The notes under the pieces were generated by a model. It had not been told where the DNA came from. It was given only the letters and a program-made list of their open reading frames with translations, and made no database searches. Shown in pieces: positions 52,201-61,410 of a stretch of DNA of 64,000 bases (position 1 is the first letter of the stretch; every line of letters begins with the position of its first letter). Both the position numbers and the translations under genes were made by a program. Source of the DNA: Actinomycetota bacterium (lineage in GTDB: Bacteria > Actinomycetota > Acidimicrobiia > Spongiisociales > UBA4744); the NCBI GenBank assembly GCA_013152275.1, contig JAADGS010000030.1:1-64000 (forward strand), given 5' to 3'.

Positions 52201-53736
52201 ATGCAGATGGAAGAGTTCCGCACACGGGCACGGGACATCGTCAACGATCCCAACCTCACCTACCACCAGCGCAGGCACTACCTCGCCGGTCTTGCCGAAG
52301 AAGCCCTCGAGCCTCCCGCTCTCGGCGCCGACGCCCGCGAGGCCCTCAACAAGCGGATCATCTGCGATCTGTACGAAGGCAACGCCCCCTATCGGGCCCG
52401 CTACATCCTGCCCGACTACGCGAAAGCTCTCGCACAGGGATCCGCATTCCTCGAACTCGACCCGCCGACGAGCCTCGACGAGGCCCTCAACTTCCTGCTC
52501 ATCCTCTACACGCAGGTGCCATCGATCACGTCGTACCCCGTCTACCTCGGAGACATCGACAAGCTGCTCGAACCGTACACGGACGGCATCTCCGACGAAG
52601 ACCTCTACGACAAGCTCCGCCTGTTCTGGCGGGCCCTCGACCGGATGTTCCCCGACGCGTTCACCCATGTCGACCTCGGCCCGGACGACTCGCGCGTCGG
52701 ACGGACGATCTTTCGCATCGAACGTGACCTCGAGCAGGTCGTGCCCAACATCACGTTCAAGGTCGACCCCGAGCGCACCCCCGACGACTTCGTCAGAGAT
52801 GGCGTCCTGACCGTCTTCAAAGTCGCCAAGCCGCACTTCGTGAACCACCCGCTCATGGTCCGCGACCTCGGCGAGGATTACGCGTCGGTCAGTTGCTACA
52901 ACTCGCTCCCGATCGGTGGCGGCTCGCACACCCTCGTCCGCCTCAACCTCAAAGAGGTCGCCCGCCGGCACAACGGCACACCCGAAGCGTTCCTCACCAC
53001 GACGCTGCCCCACTATGTGGCACTCACCGCAGAGATCATCGAGTCCCGCATCCGCTACCTCGTCGAAGAAGCAAGGTTCTTTGAACACGACTTCCTCGCA
53101 AAGGAAGGACTCATCGACCTGTCCAAGTTCTCCGCCATGTTCGGCGTGTTCGGCCTCGCCGAGTGTGTCGAGGCACTCGGCGCCGGCACCTACGGGACCG
53201 ACGAGGCCGCCAACGAACTGTCGTATCGGATCGTCGACGCGATTGCCGCGCAGGTCGCCGCCACTCCGATGCCGCACTGCGAAGGCAACGGCGGGGTCTG
53301 CTTCCTCCATTCACAGTCGGGCATCGACTCCGACGTCGGCGTGACTGCGGGAACTCGGGTCGCCATCGGTGCCGAACCGGGCCTCTATGAGCACATCCGC
53401 GCCGTCGCACCGCATCACGACAAGTTCAGCGCCGGGGTCAGCGACGTCTTCCAGGTCGAAGACACCGTCGTGAACAACCCGGACGCGATGGTCGACGTCA
53501 TCCGGGGGGCGTTCCATGAAGGCATGCGCGACTTCACCTTCAACGTCGGATGCAACGACTTCATTCGCATCACCGGCTACCTGGTCCGCAAGTCCGACCT
53601 GGCCGAATTCGCGGCGTCGGGCGCTCGACACAACAGCACCGCGTTCGGGTACGGGGCCGAAGCGAACACCCACATCACTACCCGCAACGTCAAGCGAGTA
53701 CTGGTTCATGAGCGCACCCCGCGCCCTCCTGAATGA
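52201..53736 (+). CDS. yjjI: YjjI-family glycyl-radical enzyme
   Basis: A 511-residue glycyl-radical enzyme of YjjI size. The active-site Cys lies in SVSCYNSLPIGGGSH and the glycyl-radical loop is RITGY in NDFIRITGYLVRKSDLAEF near residue 464, with the conserved His/Asn run (GARHNSTAFGYG) behind it. YjjI substrates are unknown. The radical is destroyed by oxygen, so the enzyme needs anaerobic conditions. ATG 52201 follows GAGGGG by about 11 nt; a second ATG is 6 nt downstream. Its activase overlaps the 3' end by 29 nt. Confidence 0.85.
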   Translation: MQMEEFRTRARDIVNDPNLTYHQRRHYLAGLAEEALEPPALGADAREALNKRIICDLYEGNAPYRARYILPDYAKALAQGSAFLELDPPTSLDEALNFLLILYTQVPSITSYPVYLGDIDKLLEPYTDGISDEDLYDKLRLFWRALDRMFPDAFTHVDLGPDDSRVGRTIFRIERDLEQVVPNITFKVDPERTPDDFVRDGVLTVFKVAKPHFVNHPLMVRDLGEDYASVSCYNSLPIGGGSHTLVRLNLKEVARRHNGTPEAFLTTTLPHYVALTAEIIESRIRYLVEEARFFEHDFLAKEGLIDLSKFSAMFGVFGLAECVEALGAGTYGTDEAANELSYRIVDAIAAQVAATPMPHCEGNGGVCFLHSQSGIDSDVGVTAGTRVAIGAEPGLYEHIRAVAPHHDKFSAGVSDVFQVEDTVVNNPDAMVDVIRGAFHEGMRDFTFNVGCNDFIRITGYLVRKSDLAEFAASGARHNSTAFGYGAEANTHITTRNVKRVLVHERTPRPPE

Positions 53737-54565
53737 CTTCATCCCGTTCAGCAACGTCGACGGGCCCGGGAACCGGTTCGTCCTGTTCCTGCAGGGCTGC
53801 AACTTCGACTGCACCTTCTGTCACAACCCCTACACGATCAGCACGTGCATCGACTGCGAGATCTGTATCGAACCGTGCCCCGAAGATGCCCTGTCCCTTG
53901 ACACCGACGGCAGCGTAACGGTCGACTGGGGTCGCTGTACCCGATGCGACATCTGCGTAGATGTCTGCCCATACGACTCGACCCCGCTGGCCAGACAGGT
54001 CACCGTCGATGAGATCTTCTCCGAGATCCGCGCCGCTGCACCGTTCCTGTCCGGGATCACCGTCTCCGGCGGGGAAGCGACCCTGCAACCCGGGTTCGTC
54101 GCCGCCCTGTTCGCGGAGATCAAGACCCACCCGGACACCCGGCACCTCACCACGTTCGTCGACAGCAACGGATCCTGTTCCCCCGAGACGTGGGACGTGC
54201 TGCTGCCGGTCATGGACGGCGCCATGATCGACATCAAGGCCTTCGACGATGCCATCCACGTCGCGCTGACCGGTGTCGGCAACGGCCGGGTGCTCGACTC
54301 CATCCGGTATCTCGCACGGCGCAACCGCCTTCACGAGGTGCGCCTCCCCCTCATCTCGGGTGTCAACGACGCCGACGACCTGCTCACACGCACCGCACGC
54401 TGGATTGCCTCCATCGACCCTGCGTTGCGCGTCAAGGTGATCGGGTTCCGCAAACACGGCGTCCGAGCCGAATACCAGGATCTCGCCGAGCCGACCGCCG
54501 ATCAGATGGAGCACTACGAGCAGGTCCTCTCCGCCGCCGGTGTGAGCGAGATCGTGCGCGTCTGA
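53708..54565 (+). CDS. yjjW: YjjW-family glycyl-radical enzyme activase
   Basis: A 285-residue radical SAM protein. CNFDCTFCHNP (near residue 36) is the SAM cluster; an inserted dicluster ferredoxin domain follows with CIDCEICIEPCPEDAL and CTRCDICVDVCPYDST; ITVSGGEATLQP binds SAM. It installs the radical on YjjI. ATG 53708 overlaps yjjI, implying coupled translation. Confidence 0.9.
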   Translation: MSAPRALLNDFIPFSNVDGPGNRFVLFLQGCNFDCTFCHNPYTISTCIDCEICIEPCPEDALSLDTDGSVTVDWGRCTRCDICVDVCPYDSTPLARQVTVDEIFSEIRAAAPFLSGITVSGGEATLQPGFVAALFAEIKTHPDTRHLTTFVDSNGSCSPETWDVLLPVMDGAMIDIKAFDDAIHVALTGVGNGRVLDSIRYLARRNRLHEVRLPLISGVNDADDLLTRTARWIASIDPALRVKVIGFRKHGVRAEYQDLAEPTADQMEHYEQVLSAAGVSEIVRV

Positions 54566-54714
54566 CGGGGAAGCCGTCGGCGGCCGTGCCCCGTCGAGCC
54601 CGGTGGGAACTTCGCCTCGTCCCCTCCCCTGCGAGAAGAAGGCCGAGCCTCTCCCACAGATCGGCGCCTTCGACGATGCCGCCGGGCTCGAGCTCTGACT
54701 ACGGTGTCAGGAGC

Positions 54715-55743
54715 ATGGCAACACACGAACGAGAGCTTGTCGAGCCGGTGGATCTATGCCTGGCCGGCGGGCGCCGGTTGAACCCCGAAGCCATCGGATG
54801 GTCGCGCCGTCCACTCCACAACGCCAACCTTCACGGCGTGTGGGGACGGACGAAGCGATGGGATTACTGGGCCGTCCAATCCGATGAGCTTGTCTTGTCG
54901 ATCACCCTGGCCGACCTCGACTACATCGGCTTGGCGACCGTCGAATGGATCGTTCTCGGGTCACACGAGTCCGGAGGTCGGTCCGTCACCGTGCCCCTGG
55001 CACGGGGCATCGATCTCCCAGGAACCGTATGCGACGGTCGGGTCGGCTACCACGGCGACGATCTGCAGATCGACATTGCGTATGGCTCCCAAGCAACGAC
55101 CATTCGCGCCGAGTGGACCGAGTCGGGGTCGCCGGGAAGCATCGACGTCTCCGTTGCGAACCCCGCAGGGGACGAATCTCTCAACGTGGTGATCCCGTGG
55201 TCGGACAGACGGTTCCAGTTCACGTCGAAGCATCAGGGGCGGCCGGCGACGGGCCGAGCCGTCCTCGGTGATCGCTCCTTCGAACTTGGTGGCGAATCCG
55301 GCGATGCCTGGGGCATCCTCGACATCGGCCGCGGTCGATGGCCCTACCGCACTCACTGGAACTGGGGCGGGGGAACAGGCCGCGGCAGCGACGGCCGCCG
55401 GGTCGCCCTCCAGTTCGGGGGCAAGTGGACGGAGGGCACCGGTTTCACCGAGAACGGCGTGTTCATCGACGGTCGGCTCCACAAGATCGGTGAAGAGCTC
55501 GACTGGCGATACACCTGGGACGACCCGATGCAACCCTGGCGGGTGCGCTCCGACGACGGGGCTCTCGACGTCACCCTGACCCCGGTCCACGACCGCCACG
55601 CCCGCACCAACCTCGGAGTGGTCATGAACGAGGTCCACCAGGTGTTCGGTCGGTGGTCGGGAACCGTACCCGACGGAGCAGGCTCGACCCTGTCCATCGA
55701 GGACGCTCTCGGTTTCGCCGAGGAGTCCCGCGCCCGCTGGTAG
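54715..55743 (+). CDS. DUF2804-family protein
   Basis: A 342-residue beta-rich protein. ERELVEPVDLCLAGGRRLNPEAIGWSRRPLHNANL at the N-terminus (seen in parts), WDYWAVQSDELVLSITLADLDY, and FGKWTEGTGF-type sequence (FGGKWTEGTGFTENG) match DUF2804. The family has no known reaction and is thought to bind lipid-like molecules. It has no signal peptide. Stands alone between yjjW and a LysR gene. Confidence 0.75.
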   Translation: MATHERELVEPVDLCLAGGRRLNPEAIGWSRRPLHNANLHGVWGRTKRWDYWAVQSDELVLSITLADLDYIGLATVEWIVLGSHESGGRSVTVPLARGIDLPGTVCDGRVGYHGDDLQIDIAYGSQATTIRAEWTESGSPGSIDVSVANPAGDESLNVVIPWSDRRFQFTSKHQGRPATGRAVLGDRSFELGGESGDAWGILDIGRGRWPYRTHWNWGGGTGRGSDGRRVALQFGGKWTEGTGFTENGVFIDGRLHKIGEELDWRYTWDDPMQPWRVRSDDGALDVTLTPVHDRHARTNLGVVMNEVHQVFGRWSGTVPDGAGSTLSIEDALGFAEESRARW

Positions 55744-55942
55744 CAGCCGGCCATCACAAGGCCGGGTGTGGCGCTCGGGCCCGATCCGGTCCCGGCAACC
55801 CTCCCCCTCGCTCCCTCGGGGCACTCCACCGATGCTGGCTTCGTTCGCCGGCGAGAGACACGACTCGCGCCGCTCAACCGGCGGAAACCAAGGCTCACCC
55901 CACTCACCGGGAGACAACCTCCCCATTTGATAACCTGTAGGT

Positions 55943-56833
55943 ATGGATCTGAAGCTCCTCCGATCGTTCGTGGTCGTCGCCGAGGAGGAGCACGTCGGGC
56001 GCGCCGCCAAGCGGCTATTCATCTCTCAGCCCGCCCTGAGCAAGCAGATCCGCAGGCTCGAGGGCCGGCTCGGAGTTCCCCTGGTCCAACGGGTGGGACG
56101 CCGCATCGAGCTCACCGCCGCCGGCAGGGTGCTGGCGACGGAGGCTGTGGGCATTCTCGAAGCCACCGACGTCGCGATCGGCCGTGTCCGGGCTTCGATG
56201 CGGGCGGAACAGGACGAGGTGGTGATCGCCTTCGTGCCGCCGATGCCGCACCAACTCACCACCGACGTGCTGCGCGAGGCAGGCGACTCTCTCGGCTGTG
56301 AGGTGACGCTGCGCAACGTGGGCTGGCATGAGCAGGTCTCGGCGGTCGCCTCGGGGATGGCCGACCTCTCGCTGATTCGCGGTCCCGTCGAAGGATTCAC
56401 CCATCGCGAGCACATCCACTATGAGAAGGTCTTCGAAGAGCCCCGGGTGGCCGCCTTCGCCGCAGATCATCCCCTGGCGAACGAAGCAAGCATCGAGATG
56501 GCCGATCTGACCGATGAACCGATCGCCGTTTCGGCGCCCAACACCGACTACTGGACGGTGAACCCCCGGCCGGACGGATCGACCCCGGTGTTCGGGCCGA
56601 CGGTGTCCAGTGTCACGGAGATGCTCGAGGTCGTCGCGGCGGGACGGGCGATGGTCCTGACGGCAAGGTCGCTCGGCGAGTACTACGTGCGGCCCGACAT
56701 CGTGTACGTACCGGTACGAGACATCTCGCCTTCTGAAGTGTTCCTCGCATGGTCGCCGTCCACGATCGGCACGACCGCATCGAAGGTCCTGAACGATCTG
56801 CAGCGAAGGGCCCGGGAGATCACCATCGGCTGA
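55943..56833 (+). CDS. LysR-family transcriptional regulator
   Basis: A 296-residue LTTR: N-terminal winged helix ([40 protein letters not shown], seen in parts) and a C-terminal periplasmic-type effector domain ([36 protein letters not shown]). Just upstream, ACCTGTAGGT (55936-55945, overlapping the ATG) is a small palindrome that could be its own site. No adjacent divergent target gene, so its regulon is not evident. A 49-nt hairpin repeat follows its stop. Confidence 0.88.
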   Translation: MDLKLLRSFVVVAEEEHVGRAAKRLFISQPALSKQIRRLEGRLGVPLVQRVGRRIELTAAGRVLATEAVGILEATDVAIGRVRASMRAEQDEVVIAFVPPMPHQLTTDVLREAGDSLGCEVTLRNVGWHEQVSAVASGMADLSLIRGPVEGFTHREHIHYEKVFEEPRVAAFAADHPLANEASIEMADLTDEPIAVSAPNTDYWTVNPRPDGSTPVFGPTVSSVTEMLEVVAAGRAMVLTARSLGEYYVRPDIVYVPVRDISPSEVFLAWSPSTIGTTASKVLNDLQRRAREITIG

Positions 56834-56855
56834 TCCGAAGACCCCCCATACCGTT

Positions 56856-56904
56856 GAACCCAGGGCTCAGGGGGGTCGCCACGACCCCTACGAGCCCTGG
56901 GTTC
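56856..56904. repeat. 49-nt palindromic repeat, copy 1
   Basis: Outer arms GAACCCAGGGCTC and GAGCCCTGGGTTC (13 bp), a 3-base mismatch, inner arms GGGGTCG/CGACCCC, loop CCA. Copy 2 is at 60306-60354. It begins 22 nt after the LysR stop. Position at a gene end suggests a REP-like element or a strong hairpin terminator without T-tract. Confidence 0.85.
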
Positions 56905-56930
56905 AGAAGAAATGGGGGATGCAAGATGAT

Positions 56931-56949
56931 TTAGGTGATTCTCATCATT
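56931..56949. promoter_or_regulatory. weak DtxR/IdeR-like box
   Basis: TTAGGTGATTCTCATCATT has a perfect left half (TTAGGTGA) of the iron-regulator consensus TWAGGTWAGSCTWACCTWA, but the right half is poor. Match is about 12 of 19. It would sit far upstream of the NEW3 gene. Confidence 0.25.
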
Positions 56950-57037
56950 CCTTCAGTTTCGTCTTAGCCGACCCGAGGAACATGGGTTCGTGTGAGGGAG
57001 GGATCGATGACGAACGTTCACTTCGGCAGACCGCCAC

Positions 57038-57056
57038 GACATCGCCAAGCGATGTC
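57038..57056. other. small perfect hairpin in the NEW3-ABC leader
   Basis: GACATCGC-CAA-GCGATGTC has 8-bp perfect arms. It is 155 nt upstream of the NEW3-domain gene and may be an operator or RNA structure. Confidence 0.4.
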
Positions 57057-57210
57057 ACGTGTTCCCGTACCGGATGGTGCCCGACGCCCGGCCCACCATC
57101 GCCGCCACACACCTCTTCACCTCACGCACGCCCCTTGACGGTCTCGGATCGACTCATCCGACCGACCGACCCGCGAGCCTGCCGGCTCACAGACCCCACA
57201 AGAGGCCCAT

Positions 57211-58374
57211 ATGCAATTGCGACGCGCTTTCACCATGCTCATCACCATCGGACTGCTCTTCGCCCTGGCGGCACCCGCCTCGGCACAGGACACGACCGGC
57301 ACGAACACCATCACGCTCTCGACGCCGTACACGGCCGTCGCCGTCGAACCCGGTCACACCGTCACCTTCAATCTCAACCTGTCGGCACCGCAAGGTGAAC
57401 ACATCACCTTCGACGTCACCGGGGCCCCCGATGGTTGGACCACCACGCTCAAGGGCGGCGGTTTCGTGGTCGACGGCGTCGCCTACGACATCAACCATCC
57501 GCCGGCTCTGCGACTCAGCGTCACCGTGCCGAACGAGGCGACGGACGGTCTCTACAAGCTGAGCGTGTCGGCGACCGGAGCGAGCGGCAGAGCACAACTC
57601 GACCTCGCCTTGCGGGTGGCCGCACAGGTCGGCGGTGGTGTCACGATGACGTCCGATTATCCTGCTCTACGAGGCCCGTCCGGTGTGAAGTTCAGCTACC
57701 GCCTGCGCCTGAACAACGATACGACCCAAGAGATCCAGTTCGGCCTCGATACCACCGCGCCCGATGGATGGCAGGTCCAGGCCCGCCCGTCCGGCCAGAG
57801 CCTTGCTTCGACGATCACGATCAAGCCCGGTGAGTCCTCGACGATCCTCGTCGAGGCCACCCCACCCAGCGATGCCTCCGCCGGTTCATACGAGATCGAT
57901 GTAACCGCCAGCGGAAGCAGCTACACGGCCACCGCGCAGCTCACCGCTCAGATCACCGGGAGCTACGCCATCCTCCTGGCGACCCAAGACCAGCGACTCA
58001 ACGCCGACGTCGTCGCCGGGAAGGGGACGGATCTGCAGCTCGAAGTCTTCAACACGGGCTCGGCGCCTCTCGAGAACATCCAGCTGCACGCGACCGCTCC
58101 GTCAGGGTGGAAGACGGCTTTCGCTCCGGCAACGGTTGCCGAGATCGCTCCCGGAGACTCGGTGCCGGTGACCCTCACCATCACACCATCGCACGACGCC
58201 GTGGCCGGCGACTACCGGCTCTCGCTTTCATCACAGACGAAACAGGCCAAGGACTCGATCGAGCTGCGGGCGACGGTCAAGACATCGGCCGCCTGGGGTC
58301 TCGTCGGCGTCGGGCTGATCGTCCTCGTCCTCGCCGGACTCGGCATCGTGTTCCGCCGCTTCGGAAGGAGATGA
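57211..58374 (+). CDS. membrane-anchored NEW3-domain surface protein
   Basis: A 387-residue exported protein. Signal peptide ends near LAAPASAQD (residue about 25); then three immunoglobulin-like NEW3/NPCBM-associated repeats (residues about 35-130, 140-250, 260-350), each with the pattern P.G...W-T; a C-terminal membrane helix (WGLVGVGLIVLVLAGLGIVF) ends in basic residues. It is co-transcribed with an ABC ATPase 4 nt downstream and a permease. It may be the extracellular partner of that exporter. Confidence 0.78.
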   Translation: MQLRRAFTMLITIGLLFALAAPASAQDTTGTNTITLSTPYTAVAVEPGHTVTFNLNLSAPQGEHITFDVTGAPDGWTTTLKGGGFVVDGVAYDINHPPALRLSVTVPNEATDGLYKLSVSATGASGRAQLDLALRVAAQVGGGVTMTSDYPALRGPSGVKFSYRLRLNNDTTQEIQFGLDTTAPDGWQVQARPSGQSLASTITIKPGESSTILVEATPPSDASAGSYEIDVTASGSSYTATAQLTAQITGSYAILLATQDQRLNADVVAGKGTDLQLEVFNTGSAPLENIQLHATAPSGWKTAFAPATVAEIAPGDSVPVTLTITPSHDAVAGDYRLSLSSQTKQAKDSIELRATVKTSAAWGLVGVGLIVLVLAGLGIVFRRFGRR

Positions 58375-58378
58375 GTCC

Positions 58379-59323
58379 ATGCCGAGCGCCATCCTCACGA
58401 CCGGCCTCACAAAGACCTACGGCGACCACACCGTCGTCGATAAGCTGAATCTCGACATCGAGGAAGGCACGATCTTCGGCCTGCTCGGCCCAAACGGCGC
58501 CGGCAAGACGACAACGATCCTCATGATCCTGGGACTCAGCGAGCCGAGCGCCGGTTCGGTGCGCGTCGCCGGACTCGACCCGATCCGGCAACCCCTCGAA
58601 GTCAAGCGGCTCGTCGGCTATATGCCGGACAGCATCGGCTTCTACGAATCGCTCACCGGCCGTCAGAACCTTCGATACACGGCAAGACTGAACCGCATCC
58701 CGGACGACGAGTCGACGAAGCGCATCGCCGAACTGCTGGATCAGGTGGGGATGACCGACGCGGCCGATGAGCCGGCGGGCACCTACTCGCGCGGCATGCT
58801 CCAGCGGCTGGGCATCGCGGACACGCTCGTCAAGGATCCCCGCATCGCGATCCTCGACGAACCCACGATCGCCATCGACCCGGAAGGCGTCGCGGAGATG
58901 CAGTCGCTCATCCGAAGCCTCGCCGAAGACCAGGGGGTGACCGTCCTCGTCTCCAGTCATCTGCTCTACCAGATGCAGTCGATCTGCGATCGCGTGGGGA
59001 TCTTTGTCGACGGCAAGATGGCGGCCGAGGGAACCACCAGCGAACTCGCCGCCTCTCTCGGATCCACGGCGACCCTATACGAGATCGGCGTCGCCGCCGA
59101 CGCGGCCCGCGTGCAACAGGTGCTGTCGAACCTCGAGGCGGTGAAGTCGGTCTCCCCGATGGCGCGCACACACAACTGGCGCGTTGCCGTGGAACCCGGG
59201 CAAGCCCCGATGATCGCGAGTGGTCTCGTCTCCGCAGGCCTGCCCCTCACGCATTTCCGGCCGATGGGCGAAGACCTCGATGAGATCTACCACAGCTACT
59301 TCTCCCAGGAGGAGACCACATGA
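58379..59323 (+). CDS. ABC transporter ATPase (ABC-2 type exporter)
   Basis: A 314-residue ATPase of the CcmA/NatA type: GPNGAGKTTTIL (Walker A), TYSRGMLQRLGIADTLV (signature), IAILDEPTIAIDP (Walker B), VSSHLLYQ (switch), with a C-terminal extra domain of about 80 residues. Overlaps the permease gene by 4 nt (ATGA). Confidence 0.9.
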   Translation: MPSAILTTGLTKTYGDHTVVDKLNLDIEEGTIFGLLGPNGAGKTTTILMILGLSEPSAGSVRVAGLDPIRQPLEVKRLVGYMPDSIGFYESLTGRQNLRYTARLNRIPDDESTKRIAELLDQVGMTDAADEPAGTYSRGMLQRLGIADTLVKDPRIAILDEPTIAIDPEGVAEMQSLIRSLAEDQGVTVLVSSHLLYQMQSICDRVGIFVDGKMAAEGTTSELAASLGSTATLYEIGVAADAARVQQVLSNLEAVKSVSPMARTHNWRVAVEPGQAPMIASGLVSAGLPLTHFRPMGEDLDEIYHSYFSQEETT

Positions 59324-60291
59324 ACACCGCAACACGCACCATCCCCCGAGCGGGGTGGCGAACCGTTGCCCGGAAGGAATTCACCGACCATCTCCTGTCC
59401 GCACGGTTCACCGTGCTGCTGGTGATCCTGGCGATCGCCGCAATCGGATCCGTCTACGCCTCGGCGTCCGCAATCCGTGGAGTCGCCGAGAAGGCGGCAG
59501 GCACGCCTGCCCTCTTCTTGCGGCTCTTCACGATCAACGCGAATCCGATCCCCTTCTCGTTCATCACCTTCATCGCGTTCCTGGCACCGCTGCTCGGCAT
59601 CGCCTTCGGGTTCGACGCCATCAACGGCGAGCGCAGCCAGGGCACGCTGCCGCGTCTCGTGGCGCAGCCGATCCATCGCGATGACGTGATCAACGGAAAG
59701 TTCGCGGCAGGACTCGCCATCATCGGACTCATGCTGACCTCTCTCACGGTCATCGTGGCAGGGCTCGGCATCGTAACCCTTGGCATCGTCCCTTCCGCGG
59801 GCGAGGTGACCCGAGTGATCGTCTGGCTGATCGTCGCCATCATCTACGTGGGATTCTGGCTGGCACTCGCGACACTCGCATCGGTGACACTTCGACGAGC
59901 TTCCACCTCGTCGCTCGTCTCGATCGCGGTCTGGCTCGTGCTGGCGCTGTTTGCCACACTTCTGTTCCGGCTCGTCGCCGGCATTCTGGCGCCGGCTCCC
60001 GCCGATGCCACACCGGACCAGGTGCTGCGCAACGCACAAGTGGAGCTCGCCGTGTCCCGGATCTCTCCGGTGACGCTCTACGACGAGGCCACCACCGCGT
60101 TGCTCGACCCCCAGGTGCGCAGCGTCGGGATCATCACCTATCAGCAGCTCGACCGTGCCGTCGTCTCGCAGCTGACGCTCGACCAGAGCCTGCTGCTCGT
60201 CTGGCCACAGCTCGTCGGCCTCCTCGCTTTGACGGTTGTGTGCTTCGCGTTCGCCTACGTGGGGTTCATGCGCCAGGAAATCAGAGCCTGA
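59320..60291 (+). CDS. ABC-2 type transporter permease
   Basis: A 323-residue membrane protein with six hydrophobic segments and a large external loop between the first two; FDAINGERSQGTLPRLVAQPIHRDDVINGKFAAG is the ABC-2 family segment just after the second helix (seen in parts). Pairs with the ATPase to export an unknown compound. Its end faces the convergent esterase across palindromic repeat copy 2. Confidence 0.88.
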   Translation: MNTATRTIPRAGWRTVARKEFTDHLLSARFTVLLVILAIAAIGSVYASASAIRGVAEKAAGTPALFLRLFTINANPIPFSFITFIAFLAPLLGIAFGFDAINGERSQGTLPRLVAQPIHRDDVINGKFAAGLAIIGLMLTSLTVIVAGLGIVTLGIVPSAGEVTRVIVWLIVAIIYVGFWLALATLASVTLRRASTSSLVSIAVWLVLALFATLLFRLVAGILAPAPADATPDQVLRNAQVELAVSRISPVTLYDEATTALLDPQVRSVGIITYQQLDRAVVSQLTLDQSLLLVWPQLVGLLALTVVCFAFAYVGFMRQEIRA

Positions 60292-60305
60292 GCCTGCCGA
60301 ACATT

Positions 60306-60354
60306 GAACCCAGGGCTCAGGGGGGTCGTCACGACCCCCCTGAGCCCTGGGTTC
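60306..60354. repeat. 49-nt palindromic repeat, copy 2
   Basis: The arms GAACCCAGGGCTCAGG GGGGTCG and their exact complement form a perfect 23-bp stem with loop TCA. It lies between the convergent ends of the ABC permease (60291) and the esterase (60359), the place for a bidirectional terminator. No T-tract is present. Confidence 0.85.
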
Positions 60355-60358
60355 GCAG

Positions 60359-61387
60359 TTACGGGGTGAGGGCCTGGTACAAATAGGGGAACGACACGTC
60401 TTGGCGGTAGTCGACGCCCGTGTGGTCGTCGTCGAACTCCTCGTAGCGATGCTCGATCCCCGCCTCCTTCAGCGCCTTCACGAACGTGCGCGCCCCGTAC
60501 ACGAGGGAGTATTGGTCCTTGGAACCGCAATCGATGTAGAGGCCACGAAGCGAACGAAGGTTTTCCCGACATTCGGGGGACTTGACCATCTCGACCGGAT
60601 CGTGACGCATCCAGTTGGCCCAGCGCTCCGCGTCCAGCTCGCCTGTGTAGAGGTCGACCGGCAGGCGAATCCCCTTCGGACCGGCCGGGTCCGGGTCGTA
60701 GCTTGCCGCCATGGCGAGCGCCATGAGCATGTGCATGTCGTCGTGGGTGAGCTTCTGTTTCGCCTCATAGTGTGCAAGCAGTTTGGCGATGTCACGGTCG
60801 TGTTCCGCCAGCGTGTCCAGCAGCTTCGGGAAATCTCCCGAGTAGCACATGGCGAAGCCCATGTCGCCGGAGTGACACGCCACCGCGCCCCACGCGTCGG
60901 CATGCCGCAGACCGTGCACGATCGCCCCGTACCCGCCACTCGACTTGCCGAACACGGCCCGGTGCTCTCGACCCTTGCGCACCCGGAATCGGCGCTCGAT
61001 CTCAGGGAGCATCTCGTCGATGAGGTAATCCTCCCAGTTGCCCATCGCCGCAGAGTTGATGTACTGGTTGCCGCCGAGCGACGTGAAACAGTCGGGGAAC
61101 ACGGCCACCACGGGCCCCATCTCGCCCTCGGCGACGAGGCGGTCGAGACGCTGCGGCACGTTTTCACCGAACGGCCGCCAGTTGAAATGGGCGAGACCGC
61201 TGCCGGTGAACCCGACGAGGTCGACGAACACGGGATACTCCTCGTCGGATGACGCATATCCTTGCGGCAGGTAGACGGCAACCCGGCGTTGCACCGGATC
61301 ACCGAGGAGGTTGCCGCGCAGCGCGTGCGAGTCGATCGAGAACTCGACCCTCGTGCCCCTGCTCGGAGAGAAGCTGTGTCCAGGCAT
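60359..61387 (-). CDS. alpha/beta-hydrolase esterase (esterase D/Fes-like)
   Basis: A 342-residue putative esterase. Nucleophile Ser is in GKSSGGYG, Asp in DCGSKDQY and His in DDDHTGVDYR, the order of the family PF00756. No signal peptide. RVAVYLPQGYASSDEEYPV is the typical N-terminal beta strand run. It could hydrolyse S-formylglutathione-like, siderophore or carbohydrate esters. Confidence 0.82.
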   Translation of the reverse strand: MPGHSFSPSRGTRVEFSIDSHALRGNLLGDPVQRRVAVYLPQGYASSDEEYPVFVDLVGFTGSGLAHFNWRPFGENVPQRLDRLVAEGEMGPVVAVFPDCFTSLGGNQYINSAAMGNWEDYLIDEMLPEIERRFRVRKGREHRAVFGKSSGGYGAIVHGLRHADAWGAVACHSGDMGFAMCYSGDFPKLLDTLAEHDRDIAKLLAHYEAKQKLTHDDMHMLMALAMAASYDPDPAGPKGIRLPVDLYTGELDAERWANWMRHDPVEMVKSPECRENLRSLRGLYIDCGSKDQYSLVYGARTFVKALKEAGIEHRYEEFDDDHTGVDYRQDVSFPYLYQALTP

Positions 61388-61410
61388 GGCCTCAACCTAC
61401 TCGACGCAGG

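Larger units (their letters stand above)
56834..57210. other. intergenic region upstream of the NEW3-ABC operon
   Basis: This 377-base gap has no gene supported by motifs. It holds copy 1 of the 49-nt palindromic repeat, a DtxR/IdeR-like box and a small perfect hairpin, each listed. The remainder is a long, probably transcribed leader. Confidence 0.55.

Noticed and set aside
55936-55945. ACCTGTAGGT palindrome at the LysR start codon as a proven operator
   Set aside because: It is short, does not fit T-N11-A spacing, and no second copy was found; mentioned only as a possibility in the gene entry.
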